A DNA stretch of 64,000 nt from DIGJ01 sp041739345 (GCA_041739345.1 JBGSNZ010000025.1:12143-76142), one strand, 5' to 3'; numbered from the stretch's first letter, positions 17,675 to 25,722 are shown. The notes: generated from the letters alone by a model not told the origin. A program made the numbers and translations.

Positions 17675-18585
17675 TTATATATTACTTGTACTCTGGTTTA
17701 CTTCTCTTCGAATATAATTACCTATGTTTGTAATGCACAGCAGCGTCGTCACAAGAAATACCCCTGGGATTAGGATAATCCACCAAGAATTTGTCATTAA
17801 CGCTTTTTCCGAAAGGGACAACATGCTCCCCCAGGATATTACTTCAATAGGAAGACCTATACCAAGAAAACTTAACGTAGACTCTGCGGTGATTGCTCCC
17901 CTTATATTCATGACCACCATAAACATGATAGAAGAAACGAAGTTTGGTGTCAGATGCTCTCTTAGTACATGAAAAAACTTGCACCCATACAACGCGAAGC
18001 GATTACATATTCACTTTTTCGTATCTGTCTTACTTCCGTCCGTACAACCTTTGCGATACTCATCCAGCTAGTAATCCCGATTACAATGGAGATGACAACC
18101 ACGTTTTGTTTACCAACAATGGCCTGTACAAAAATGATAACCAAAAGAGCTGGGATGCTAAGCATTATTTCTGTAAAGCGCATCATGGCATCATCGATAA
18201 CCATTGGAGCCATTCCGCTAATGGCCCCATAAACAATCGCAATCGTTGTAGAAATCAAGGTGGCCACTACTCCGATAAATAGGGAAATGCGTCCACCATA
18301 CCAAACCATCGAAAAAATATCACGTCCCATCGTATCCGTTCCAAATAAAAACGCTTTATTTGGTGCTACATTACAATTTGAAAGATCCATATAGGTTGGC
18401 TCATGGTTCATAATCAGCTTGCAAAATACACACAGTAATACAATAACCGCCAGCAAAACAAACGAAGCCACCGGCCTTCCTCTCCAAATGCTGCGTTTCT
18501 TATCCTCGAAGGTAACAGGCTTTCTATAATTTAATCCAACTAATTTAAATTCCTTTTCCGTTTTTAATTCGGTTTCCTTGGTCAA
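17675..18585 (-). pseudogene. Oligopeptide/dipeptide-type ABC transporter permease, OppC-like, frameshifted
   Basis: Inner-membrane permease of a peptide/nickel-type ABC importer, split by one frameshift. The first part (18585-17962) has an N-terminal membrane helix, FGTDTMGRDIFSMVWYGGRIS (OppC signature) and four further helices. The second frame (to 17675) supplies HVLREHLTPNFVSSIMF, the E-x-x-L-S-F-L-G-I-G EAA-loop motif and the last helices. The frames join at a run of six A on the plus strand (17972-17977; T6 in the message), and one extra T restores a full-length protein. It could be a true mutation, a sequencing error or a site of transcriptional slippage. Overlaps the partner gene by four bases. 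Confidence 0.8.
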
Positions 18586-19562
18586 ATTTTTGTCACCTCC
18601 GTTGTTTCTACGATTTCACTCGCCTTCATCCTAGGATCAATCTTTTCGCTGATTGCCTGCCCTATAATATTTCCGATAATAACAATAATTCCAGTAATCA
18701 GGCAAAGTACCATCAGCATATTGTAGTCATGGTATTTTGCACTTTCAAAGGATAGCGTACCAATTCCTGGATAAGAAAAGACCATTTCTACAATATAGGT
18801 TCCTTCCACTATATGAGGAAGAGAAATCGCCATTATACTGATAAATGCAGGTAAGATATTACGAACACAGTGCTTATACATAATATCTGTCTTAGACAGT
18901 CCCTTCGACTTTGCAAGTAACACATAGTCCTGCCTTATTTCCTCTAGAAGCTTGTTTCGTATCATATATGCATAATACCAAAGATGGCTTAGCACAACAA
19001 CAATCATGGGAAGAACCAAATGCATCAAACGACTTTGTATACTACCTGATTGTCCAAGGGCATAAGCACCACTACTTGGCAATAATTTCAAATTTACGCT
19101 AAATACGAGAATTAATATCAATGAAAAATAAAATTCCGGTATGCAGCTTGTCACGGTTCCTACTTTACAAATGATGTGATCAAGAATTCCTCCTTCTCGA
19201 AAGGCACAAAAGATTCCAAGAAGTAACGCAAATAAGAAGGTGAGTAAAAACCCAATACCGCCTAAAATCAAGGTATTGATGAGCCTTCCTTCTATCACCA
19301 CTAGAACATCCTGCTTATATTTATAAGAAATTCCAAATTCTCCATGAACGGCATTATTAACCCATTGAACATACTGATTTGGTATGGCTTCATGTAAGCC
19401 AAGCCGCTCCATGGCATGCTCCTTTTCTTCTGGTGACATCCGTTCCGCACGATCACCATAATAGGATACCAACGGATCCCCTGGTGCAAGTCTTGACAAG
19501 AAAAATACCAAAACTGATAAGAAAAGAATCGCAATAATAGAGATGCTAATCTTTTTTATCAT
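18582..19562 (-). CDS. Oligopeptide/dipeptide-type ABC transporter permease, OppB-like
   Basis: 326 residues with six predicted membrane helices. The N-terminus SISIIAILFLSVLVFFLSRLAPGDP is the OppB/DppB/NikB signature. The EAA-like loop DYVLLAKSKGLSKTDIMYKHCVRNILPAFIS lies near residues 220-250. It forms the transmembrane pore with the OppC-like partner, whose start it overlaps (ATGA). No substrate-binding protein or ATPase genes are adjacent, so the substrate (peptide, nickel or other) cannot be inferred. The prophage end lies just downstream, where oppD/F would normally be. Confidence 0.88.
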   Translation of the reverse strand: MIKKISISIIAILFLSVLVFFLSRLAPGDPLVSYYGDRAERMSPEEKEHAMERLGLHEAIPNQYVQWVNNAVHGEFGISYKYKQDVLVVIEGRLINTLILGGIGFLLTFLFALLLGIFCAFREGGILDHIICKVGTVTSCIPEFYFSLILILVFSVNLKLLPSSGAYALGQSGSIQSRLMHLVLPMIVVVLSHLWYYAYMIRNKLLEEIRQDYVLLAKSKGLSKTDIMYKHCVRNILPAFISIMAISLPHIVEGTYIVEMVFSYPGIGTLSFESAKYHDYNMLMVLCLITGIIVIIGNIIGQAISEKIDPRMKASEIVETTEVTKI

Positions 19563-19649
19563 TATAAACGAACAAAAATGGGTTTGTGAAGCCCCCCTAT
19601 GGGATGTAATTGATATTTACTTATCACTGCATAATATATTATAAAATAA

Positions 19650-19684
19650 GGGCATACCGCATTATTCTTAAATGCAATATGCCC
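19650..19684 (-). terminator. Terminator of the alpha/beta hydrolase gene
   Basis: GGGCATA (19650-19656) pairs with TATGCCC (19678-19684), with an inner GCATT/AATGC stem. Read on the minus strand it is followed by TTATTTTATAAT. It lies between the hydrolase stop and the permease operon. Confidence 0.7.
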
Positions 19685-19734
19685 ATCCGGGGGACTATTT
19701 ATTAAAATGGCTGAAACTAAACACACATAGAGGT

Positions 19735-20502
19735 TTAATCCACTTCTAAAAATGATAAGGCCTTTTTTGCAAATTCTGTTTGATTAGACAAAATTGCAGG
19801 ATGCCCTCCATGCTCAAATAGATAAAAATCACCATGTCCAATTTCTTTTATCATTCTTGAATATGTCTTTTGATAAAATTCCGCATCCACAGCTGAAAGG
19901 AATTCGTCTTCTTTACTGCCTGTTAATAAAACATCTGCCTGCAAAGTAGAAATCGGTTTATGAAAGAAGTTCTTAATCTTTTTTGCATGTTCAGCAATCG
20001 CAACTGTGTCGTTGTCAACAACACCTTCCCAATCATCCCCCTGCATCGCCTGATAAAACATTCGTGCTCCATCGTTTTGTTTTGAAAATGCCCTGTCATT
20101 TACAATATTTGCAGTAAAGGCATCGATTGCAATCGTACCCTCAAAGCTATCTGCAATCACTTTTCTGACAAGATCTGGTCTTTCTAAAGCAATATTAATC
20201 GCAACTAATGCTCCCCCGCTACTACCAATCAAAAACACGTCATGATATTCTTTCTGCGTCAGAAATTCAATTACCTGTTTCGCTTCTTCATACCATAAAT
20301 CAACAGGAAACTCTTCTAGTCTATCAGATTTTCCATGTCCCAAAAAATCGATTAGAACTACTTTGTATTTCTTTGCATATTGGTTGATAATATTCAAAAA
20401 CATGTTTGAGGAAGCCGTATTTCCGTGCAAGAACAGTAACGGTTTACCTACTCCTATTTCCGAATAATAAAAATTTTTCGTTTGATATTTGTAATATGGC
20501 AT
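19735..20502 (-). CDS. Alpha/beta hydrolase
   Basis: 255-residue cytosolic hydrolase of the alpha/beta fold. Visible elements are the oxyanion segment LLFLHGNTAS (residues 22-31), the strand-5 nucleophile elbow G-S-S-G-G with Ser95 as likely nucleophile, and a C-terminal catalytic His in EHGGHP. LIDFLGHGKSD is the conserved strand-4 region. The substrate is unknown; the sequence is nearest to small esterase / proline iminopeptidase-like enzymes. Single gene with its own terminator. A separate, broken member of the fold occurs at 38161-38587. Confidence 0.85.
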   Translation of the reverse strand: MPYYKYQTKNFYYSEIGVGKPLLFLHGNTASSNMFLNIINQYAKKYKVVLIDFLGHGKSDRLEEFPVDLWYEEAKQVIEFLTQKEYHDVFLIGSSGGALVAINIALERPDLVRKVIADSFEGTIAIDAFTANIVNDRAFSKQNDGARMFYQAMQGDDWEGVVDNDTVAIAEHAKKIKNFFHKPISTLQADVLLTGSKEDEFLSAVDAEFYQKTYSRMIKEIGHGDFYLFEHGGHPAILSNQTEFAKKALSFLEVD

Positions 20503-20611
20503 AATATCCCCCTAATTTTCAGCTTATTTTAATTTTAATTTATCTTATTATAAATTTCTAAATATTGGAAGTCAATGTCAATCAAAGAAACAATACTACC
20601 GTATTAAATTC

Positions 20612-20640
20612 TTGACATATATATCTTTAAGATATATTAT
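20612..20640 (+). promoter_or_regulatory. Promoter with embedded palindrome upstream of the PadR gene
   Basis: TTGACA (20612-20617) and TATTAT (20635-20640) are separated by 17 bp. The spacer holds ATATATCTT-T-AAGATATAT (20619-20637), a 9-bp inverted repeat around one base. Its placement across the polymerase site is what an autorepressor operator needs, so PadR autoregulation is a reasonable inference. Confidence 0.65.
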
Positions 20641-20671
20641 AATAATATATTAAAGAAAAGAAGGTATCTAA

Positions 20672-21235
20672 ATGAAAGGAAACACAGGAAAATCAAAATA
20701 TGTAATGCTTGGAATGCTGGCTCGTATGCCGCAGACTGGATACACGATAAAAAAATGGATAGAGGGCGAATACAGCCATTTCTGGCAGGAGAGCTTCGGA
20801 CAGATATATCCCACTCTCAAAGAGTTGGTTGCTGAAGGTCTTGCCGTCAGCTCCGACAATACGGAAGCCGAAAATGGTCGTAAACAAATCCTATATACGA
20901 TCACCGATGCTGGAAGGAAAGAGCTTTCGAATTGGCTGCGTGAGGAACCTGAGATTGAAAAGCTCCGATACGAAATACTACTCAAGGTATCCTTTGGCGA
21001 GAATACTGAACCGGAGGTGCTTCTTGGACATTTGGACGATTTTATGAGAAGAAATGAAAAGTTGGTCAAAGACATGAACGGCTATATTGATCTTTTCGAA
21101 CAGCTAAAAGCGCAAGGTACAGACTGCACCTACAGCCAACTGACTGCACTCTGCGGTGTTTACATCTATTCCGCGATGAGAGATTGGGCTGTCAAAGCAA
21201 AAGAAATAATTTCAAAAGAAGGAGCTGATATATAA
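20672..21235 (+). CDS. PadR-family transcriptional regulator
   Basis: 187 residues. The N-terminal winged helix (YVMLGMLARMPQTGYTIKKWIEGEYSHFWQ, then FGQIYPTLKELVAEGL, then GRKQILYTITDAGRKEL) is the PadR fold. The C-terminal 90 residues are the dimerising helical domain of PadR-s2 type. It has a strong promoter with a palindrome in the spacer. Its stop overlaps the start of the polyferredoxin-like gene (TAATG), so the two form an operon, and the regulator probably controls both. Confidence 0.9.
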   Translation: MKGNTGKSKYVMLGMLARMPQTGYTIKKWIEGEYSHFWQESFGQIYPTLKELVAEGLAVSSDNTEAENGRKQILYTITDAGRKELSNWLREEPEIEKLRYEILLKVSFGENTEPEVLLGHLDDFMRRNEKLVKDMNGYIDLFEQLKAQGTDCTYSQLTALCGVYIYSAMRDWAVKAKEIISKEGADI

Positions 21236-21948
21236 TGAGGCAAAAGATTCGCAAAGGAATACTGGTATTTTCCGCATTAATGTTTCCGATTACATTTTTA
21301 TTTTTGTCACCGATGGTTATCGTCATATCCGCTGCAAATGGCATACTGAATGGAAGTGCAATGGTTTTTGGAATGCTTTTGTTGTTCTCACTCGTTGGCA
21401 GCCGTCTTTTCTGCGGGTGGCTCTGCCCTGGCGGAGCGGTTCAGGACTTCGTTTCCAATTCCAACAACCGCCAATGGAACAGTAAATGGAAAAACCTCTC
21501 AAAATACATAATTTGGGTGGTATGGTTTTCCTTCATCGTGCTTCTTTGGATTCGAAGCCGCCCACTCAAGGGAGATTTCTTCTATTTTATAGACTTTGAT
21601 CAGCAATTTATTATCATCTACGGAATTGTGATGTCCGTCATCTACCTGTTCACACTTCTAACTGGCAGGCGCGGCATGTGCCATAGCCTTTGCTGGATGG
21701 CTCCATTCATGGTAATAGGTGAGAAACTTGCTGACCTTCTACATATTCCCAGATTCAGACTTAAGGCTAATCCCAAGACTTGCGTTTCCTGTGGAAAGTG
21801 CAACAAGAACTGTCCTATGGGTCTTAATATCGCCGGAATGGTAAAATCCGGAAATGTCAATTCAGCCGAATGTATCAGTTGCCTCGAATGCGTCGATGGT
21901 TGCCCAAAGCAAGCGATCAGCTTCGGAATCTGTCAGAAACAGCACTAA
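21235..21948 (+). CDS. 4Fe-4S membrane protein, NapH/polyferredoxin-like
   Basis: 237 residues with four or five transmembrane helices. Cysteine motifs on the cytoplasmic side are FCGWLCPGGAV near residue 60 and CHSLCW near 150. Two classic 4Fe-4S sites follow near the C-terminus: CVSCGKCNKNCP and CISCLECVDGCP. This is the NapH/RdxB-like electron-transfer architecture. It probably passes electrons between membrane carriers and an unidentified soluble partner. Coupled to the PadR gene by a one-base overlap. No reductase subunit is encoded next to it. Confidence 0.85.
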   Translation: MRQKIRKGILVFSALMFPITFLFLSPMVIVISAANGILNGSAMVFGMLLLFSLVGSRLFCGWLCPGGAVQDFVSNSNNRQWNSKWKNLSKYIIWVVWFSFIVLLWIRSRPLKGDFFYFIDFDQQFIIIYGIVMSVIYLFTLLTGRRGMCHSLCWMAPFMVIGEKLADLLHIPRFRLKANPKTCVSCGKCNKNCPMGLNIAGMVKSGNVNSAECISCLECVDGCPKQAISFGICQKQH

Positions 21949-22047
21949 CGTATACTATGTGGTGAAGTAGATTTTGTTGAACCTAAGAAAACTCCGGAAG
22001 TAAGTTTGGACAAAGCTGTCCGCTGGGCCGCAGGTCTAGCTGTCTAA
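21949..22047 (+). other. In-frame extension after the 4Fe-4S gene stop; possible gene scrap
   Basis: Directly after the TAA, the same frame stays open for 32 codons (CGEVDFVEPKKTPEVSLDKAVRWAAGLAV) and then stops. There is no start codon or ribosome site. It looks like the tail end of a deleted gene joined here, but no family was recognised. Confidence 0.35.
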
Positions 22048-22075
22048 TTGCTTTCATATTATAATATGCCTTTTC

Positions 22076-22107
22076 GCCCACTGTTTTCAAAGCAGTGGGC
22101 TTATTTT
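22076..22107 (+). terminator. Terminator of the PadR/4Fe-4S operon
   Basis: GCCCACTG (22076-22083) pairs with CAGTGGGC (22093-22100), followed by TTATTTT. Confidence 0.8.
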
Positions 22108-22112
22108 ACGTT

Positions 22113-22196
22113 TTATGCCATATCACCAACCAAGTTGTGTGGTACATAGGCTTCTTCCAGATAGATCATTTCATCATCCGTCAAGATGATATCAAC
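22113..22196 (-). pseudogene. Remnant of an aldo/keto reductase C-terminus
   Basis: The minus strand reads ILTDDEMIYLEEAYVPHNLV then GDMA and stop. It matches the conserved C-terminal tail of clostridial aldo/keto reductases (LTxEE...YLEELYVPHxLVG). Only about 27 codons remain, and nothing upstream continues the family. It shows that a reductase gene was deleted between the PadR operon and the sortase operon. Confidence 0.65.
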
Positions 22197-22203
22197 GCAA
22201 CAA

Positions 22204-22228
22204 AAATCCCTTGAAATTCAAGGGATTT
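22204..22228 (-). terminator. Terminator of the sortase gene
   Basis: A near-perfect palindrome, AAATCCCTTGAA-A-TTCAAGGGATTT, is followed on the minus strand by TTTTTGTTG. It lies 25 bases after the sortase stop. Confidence 0.8.
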
Positions 22229-22252
22229 ATAAGAGTTGTATTTGCATGTTCC

Positions 22253-22930
22253 CTAGGTTTCCACTTTAGGGAATTTCATATCTTTTTCATACGGAATGAT
22301 CCTTTGCAGTTCACTTCTTACAATAATTCTTTGTTTATTTTCCCCAAGTGGGTGACAGGAAGTAAGGGTAAGACAGGAATAACCCTGCAAATATAGTATA
22401 CTCAAATCACTTGGTTCCACAATTATTGTCTCTTTATATTTATAAACATAAACAACCTGTTCATCGGTCAAATAAAGCAAGTCCCCTTTTCCAATGGTAT
22501 GTATGTTTTTAAATAAATTTGCATAATGGCTATAGCCACTACGATGAGCTGCAATACTCACGTTTCGATTTCCTTCTCCTGGCATCTGTGAACACTCATA
22601 TAATCCAGGCCCAGTTTTTAGATTCTCCATCTGTGTCCCATTTACTACATATTCGTCACACTTTATCCTTGGTACAATAAGGCGTAAATCTTTCGTTTCG
22701 TACTCTTCTCTTTTTTGTTCTATAAAAAGAGTATCTTCCGGCCATTTACTTTCATCCTCTTCGAAAGATGGGAGTTCATTAAAATATGTTTCCTTCTCCA
22801 CTACAGAGGGATTGTTAAACTCCTTATATGCCAGCCAAGTCTTATAACTTTCGTATATACATATTGGAATCATAATAAGGATTCCAACCACCATGATCAC
22901 CTGAATCACTTTAAATATTCTATCACGCAT
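22253..22930 (-). CDS. Sortase (class D/E-like)
   Basis: 225-residue membrane-anchored transpeptidase that joins sorted surface proteins to the wall. Residues 10-27 are the N-terminal membrane anchor, with the enzyme outside the cell. Catalytic residues are visible: His129 in SIAAHRSGY, Cys192 in TLTSCHP, and Arg205 in RIIVRSEL. The TLTSC version of TLxTC, the size and the N-terminal anchor fit class D/E sortases better than housekeeping class A. Last gene of the surface-protein island. Its probable substrate is the LAKTG protein encoded just upstream. Confidence 0.9.
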   Translation of the reverse strand: MRDRIFKVIQVIMVVGILIMIPICIYESYKTWLAYKEFNNPSVVEKETYFNELPSFEEDESKWPEDTLFIEQKREEYETKDLRLIVPRIKCDEYVVNGTQMENLKTGPGLYECSQMPGEGNRNVSIAAHRSGYSHYANLFKNIHTIGKGDLLYLTDEQVVYVYKYKETIIVEPSDLSILYLQGYSCLTLTSCHPLGENKQRIIVRSELQRIIPYEKDMKFPKVET

Positions 22931-22958
22931 TTTATCATCCTTACAAATATATAAAACC

Positions 22959-22978
22959 CGGTCTGAGTGCTCAGACCG
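22959..22978 (-). terminator. Hairpin between the LAKTG protein and sortase genes
   Basis: CGGTCTGAG-TG-CTCAGACCG is a 9-bp perfect stem. On the minus strand it is followed by GGTTTTATATATTTG. It probably lowers sortase transcription relative to its substrate. Confidence 0.75.
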
Positions 22979-22994
22979 AGCTTATATTGTTTAT

Positions 22995-23954
22995 TTACAC
23001 ATTTTTCTTCTTTCTTAACTTATTTACAACAATCAGCCCAATAAATAGAACAATAAGTACGCTTACCGCTTGTTTTATATATAGCACTGAAAAACCAGTC
23101 TTTGCAAGTGAACCTTCTATATCCTTATCATCAACAACTACTGGTATATCATCCAATGGAACCTCTTCATCCTCAATTGTTGCAGTTGAGTCATCTCCAT
23201 CATCTTGACCTTCATCACCTGGCACACCTTCATCTGGTATATCTGTTGGAACGCTTGGGCTAACAACCGGACTTACAACCGGACTTACAACTGGGCTAAC
23301 AACCGGAGGATAATATGGGCCTTGCGCATCTTCACCCTGACAATAAAATTCCCAGTTAAATATTGAATATGCATTTTGATATTCATTACCAATGGAATCT
23401 CCTGGAACATCTAACGTTGCAATCAGGCGCATTGAAGTTCCTGCATTTAATGTACCAAGTCCAATTCCTGCTTTTGAATTAAATTTTAAAAATCCGTCAG
23501 AAATAGTGGCAGTTGCAAAGTTTGCTTTATACTTCTCATTTGCATCCTGGATATCACCCGAGCAAGGTCCCTGATATAAAATTGTACCATCTTCCCTTGC
23601 AATCGTTAACTGAATTTTCCGAACTAAATCTTCCGCAAATGTCTTTCCATCTACCTTTACAATTGGATTTCCAGCTGCATCTTTAATTTCCATATTGCCT
23701 GACATGTAAAAGCTTACCGTTTGGCTACTTTTATTTTTCACATAGAATGCCTGTTGAATTTTATCTCCTGGCATAATCTGCGTATTAATTAAATGGTTAT
23801 CGGCTGGCAATTGGATTTGATTGGAACTGCTTAGTGCAACTTCCGCTTGTGTATTATTGCTTTCGGATGCAAATGCTTTGACGGAAGTCGTTGCTGTCAT
23901 TAAGGCTGTAATACATACAATCACAATTGCATGCCCAAATATTCTATTTTTCAT
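22995..23954 (-). CDS. Cell-wall-anchored surface protein with LAKTG sorting signal
   Basis: 319 residues. A signal peptide (to VKAFA around residue 29) precedes a beta-rich domain of about 170 residues. Next come a proline stalk of four repeats (PVVSPVVSPVVSPVVSP), a very acidic segment (DEGQDDGDDS, EDEEVPLDD), the motif SLAKTGF, a hydrophobic helix and a basic tail (KLRKKKNV). This is a complete cell-wall sorting signal, with Ala in place of Pro in LPXTG. The adjacent sortase is the likely enzyme. The N-terminal domain shares MPGDKIQQAFYVKN with TasA/camelysin-like proteins (compare INIMPGTVITKD at 24012-24575), suggesting a related fold. Confidence 0.85.
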   Translation of the reverse strand: MKNRIFGHAIVIVCITALMTATTSVKAFASESNNTQAEVALSSSNQIQLPADNHLINTQIMPGDKIQQAFYVKNKSSQTVSFYMSGNMEIKDAAGNPIVKVDGKTFAEDLVRKIQLTIAREDGTILYQGPCSGDIQDANEKYKANFATATISDGFLKFNSKAGIGLGTLNAGTSMRLIATLDVPGDSIGNEYQNAYSIFNWEFYCQGEDAQGPYYPPVVSPVVSPVVSPVVSPSVPTDIPDEGVPGDEGQDDGDDSTATIEDEEVPLDDIPVVVDDKDIEGSLAKTGFSVLYIKQAVSVLIVLFIGLIVVNKLRKKKNV

Positions 23955-24011
23955 AGCTTACAAACTCCTTTTTTTAATAGTCAAAGCATGTTCTGGAACA
24001 AAAAATCATAA

Positions 24012-24575
24012 TTATTCAGCAGACAACCATGAATTATTTTCAATAATACTTCCGTCAGCTTTAACATTATTATCATACTGAATTGCCTGAACATCAACAA
24101 CGATTTGTAAAGTCTTGCCCTGATACTGATTTCCCCATGCAGTTGGAATTTCTACTTTATCAAATATTGATAATTTTCCATTAACATCCAATTTTGTTGC
24201 TGCAGACCAATCAGTTGTTGCTATTGGGCTCGCTACATATTGACCCTCGCTATTAAGTTTTAAATATTTCAAATCAGCTGCAGATAACGCAGTAACTGTA
24301 GATCCATCTAAAACGGTTGCAGTTACCTTATAACGAACCCATGCTGCATTAGAACCTACATTGTTAATTACTGGATCTTTGGTTATTACTGTTCCTGGCA
24401 TAATATTAATTTGATTATTAGTAAAGTTTTCTTCAACAAGGTCAATTTTAATTGTACCAGTATTTATGGTATTAATTACCTCATCCGAAGATGTAAACCA
24501 CGCAAGGGTTCCTCCGATAACTGCGATTGTCAATAACGCTACAATTGTGACTAATAAAGTTGCTTTCTTTTTCAT
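24012..24575 (-). CDS. TasA/camelysin-like protein with SipW-type signal peptide
   Basis: 187 residues. The signal region MKKKATLLVTIVALLTIAVIGGTLAWFTSSD is the SipW-dependent type (G-G-T-x-A-x-F-T-S after the hydrophobic core). It is followed by INTGTIKIDLVEENFTNNQ and NIMPGTVITKDPVINNVGSNAAWVRYKV, the conserved start of TasA/CalY-family fibre or camelysin proteins. It is presumably exported by SipW encoded two genes upstream and assembled on the surface. It has its own promoter with 11-bp-spaced repeats (24634-24665), so it may be expressed more strongly than the upstream genes. Confidence 0.85.
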   Translation of the reverse strand: MKKKATLLVTIVALLTIAVIGGTLAWFTSSDEVINTINTGTIKIDLVEENFTNNQINIMPGTVITKDPVINNVGSNAAWVRYKVTATVLDGSTVTALSAADLKYLKLNSEGQYVASPIATTDWSAATKLDVNGKLSIFDKVEIPTAWGNQYQGKTLQIVVDVQAIQYDNNVKADGSIIENNSWLSAE

Positions 24576-24633
24576 AATGACACACTCCTTTTTTTTAATT
24601 AAATGGTTTCCTATTACAAATCTTCTTTCACAT

Positions 24634-24665
24634 TTTATAATAGTCTGGTTACAATCTGGTTACAT
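24634..24665 (-). promoter_or_regulatory. SARP-like direct-repeat promoter of the TasA-like gene
   Basis: Minus-strand reading: ATGTAACCAGA TTGTAACCAGA (two copies, 11-bp period), then 8 bp after GTAAC the -10-like TATAAA (24639-24634). The same arrangement occurs upstream of the VWA gene at 29872-29903. SARP/BTAD regulators are known to bind direct repeats one helical turn apart placed 8 bp before the -10. The regulator encoded at 29995 is the obvious candidate. Confidence 0.6.
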
Positions 24666-24683
24666 CTGTTCATTTTTTTGTTA

Positions 24684-25199
24684 CTATTTACTATAATTGT
24701 TAAATGCATCCACTGCGGTACTTCCATAGCTTGCCTGAACGGCTTCCGCATAAACAATGATATCTAGGTCAGTTGGTACCACATCTGGATTTAACGAATC
24801 TTTTGCCATAATCTGATCAAACAAGACTACGGTTTCCTCCGTTCCATTTCCACCCAGTTGTTTGCTATAATAATAGTAATCACCATCTTTGATCCACAAA
24901 GAATTATTGGTTAATTCCGATGCTTCCGGCTGTGTTTCCACCAAATACTGCCCCTGCATTCCAACCGGTATACCTACAAATATACGCACCCAGCAAGGTG
25001 CCGTTTCTTTTTTGACAGTTGCTCCCACCTCTTTTTTCATGCCACCTTCTACGATTTCATGGATCTCCACATTGATTTTTCCCATCTGAATGGTATTAAC
25101 CTTTCCATCCGCTGACGTAAAATAAGCAATGGTTCCACCTACCGTAAATAAGATTATCAAACAAAGGATACTTAAGAACATCCTATTCTTTTTGAACAT
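24684..25199 (-). CDS. SipW-type signal-peptide protein, TasA-like, 171 residues
   Basis: Starts MFKKNRMFLSILCLIILFTVGGTIAYFTSADGKVNTIQMGKI: a hydrophobic core followed by the SipW-class cleavage context (G-G-T-I-A-Y-F-T-S). The mature part is a compact beta-rich domain with a V-A-T-V-K-K-E-T-A-P-C-W-V-R-I segment, as in TasA relatives where the equivalent reads AAWVRYKV. The ATG at 25199 follows GAAGGTG inside the end of sipW; an upstream in-frame start at 25229 has no ribosome site. It could be a minor fibre subunit or anchor partner of the next gene. Confidence 0.8.
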   Translation of the reverse strand: MFKKNRMFLSILCLIILFTVGGTIAYFTSADGKVNTIQMGKINVEIHEIVEGGMKKEVGATVKKETAPCWVRIFVGIPVGMQGQYLVETQPEASELTNNSLWIKDGDYYYYSKQLGGNGTEETVVLFDQIMAKDSLNPDVVPTDLDIIVYAEAVQASYGSTAVDAFNNYSK

Positions 25200-25722
25200 T
25201 TTTTTGCACCTTCTTTCTTCCTGGTTCATCTACTTCCACTTTTAATATCTCGGGTATTGCATAGAGCAATACTACAAGAGCCAAAACAAAGCAGGCTGCA
25301 ATGATGCCTTTTGCTGTTTTGATATACACAGAAACAAATCCTATCATTGGAATGGTAAATACCGCCTTTCCAATTAAACTAGAAAATGGTATCGGATTGA
25401 TATCCTGTGTATTGTTTGCATCCCCTTTAGTGATAAACTGCTGATTCTCTTTATCTATCTGTATGGCACGATGCGTTGCAACTACATTCTCTTCCTTATA
25501 AAACGTGATCGGATCTCCTACTTCAATCTCATCTGCTTTTACATTTTTATCAACATAGACTACGCTTCCAACATGATAGGTCGGCTCCATACTTCCACTT
25601 AACACCACTAGTATGTCATAACCAAATACCCTTGGTGCTAATAATACAATAACAATTGCAATTACTACTGCTAATACAATTCCACTTAAAAAACTGCATC
25701 CTTTACATATAATTTTTTTCAC
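25183..25722 (-). CDS. sipW: Signal peptidase I, SipW (ER/archaeal) type
   Basis: 179 residues. A membrane serine protease that releases TasA-class exported proteins. The N-terminal membrane helix (residues 12-30) precedes SGSMEP with catalytic Ser44. ATHRAI gives His84 in place of the usual Lys, which defines the ER-type signal peptidases. GDANNTQD and a C-terminal membrane helix (about 140-160) follow. Placed between the VWA protein and two substrates with SipW-type signal peptides. It overlaps the following gene by 17 bases, so expression is coupled. Confidence 0.9.
   Translation of the reverse strand: MKKIICKGCSFLSGIVLAVVIAIVIVLLAPRVFGYDILVVLSGSMEPTYHVGSVVYVDKNVKADEIEVGDPITFYKEENVVATHRAIQIDKENQQFITKGDANNTQDINPIPFSSLIGKAVFTIPMIGFVSVYIKTAKGIIAACFVLALVVLLYAIPEILKVEVDEPGRKKVQKNVQKE

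Noticed and set aside
17724..18282. Plus-strand frames across the OppC-like gene
   Set aside because: They are antisense to a recognisable permease in both of its frames and have no ribosome sites or family features.
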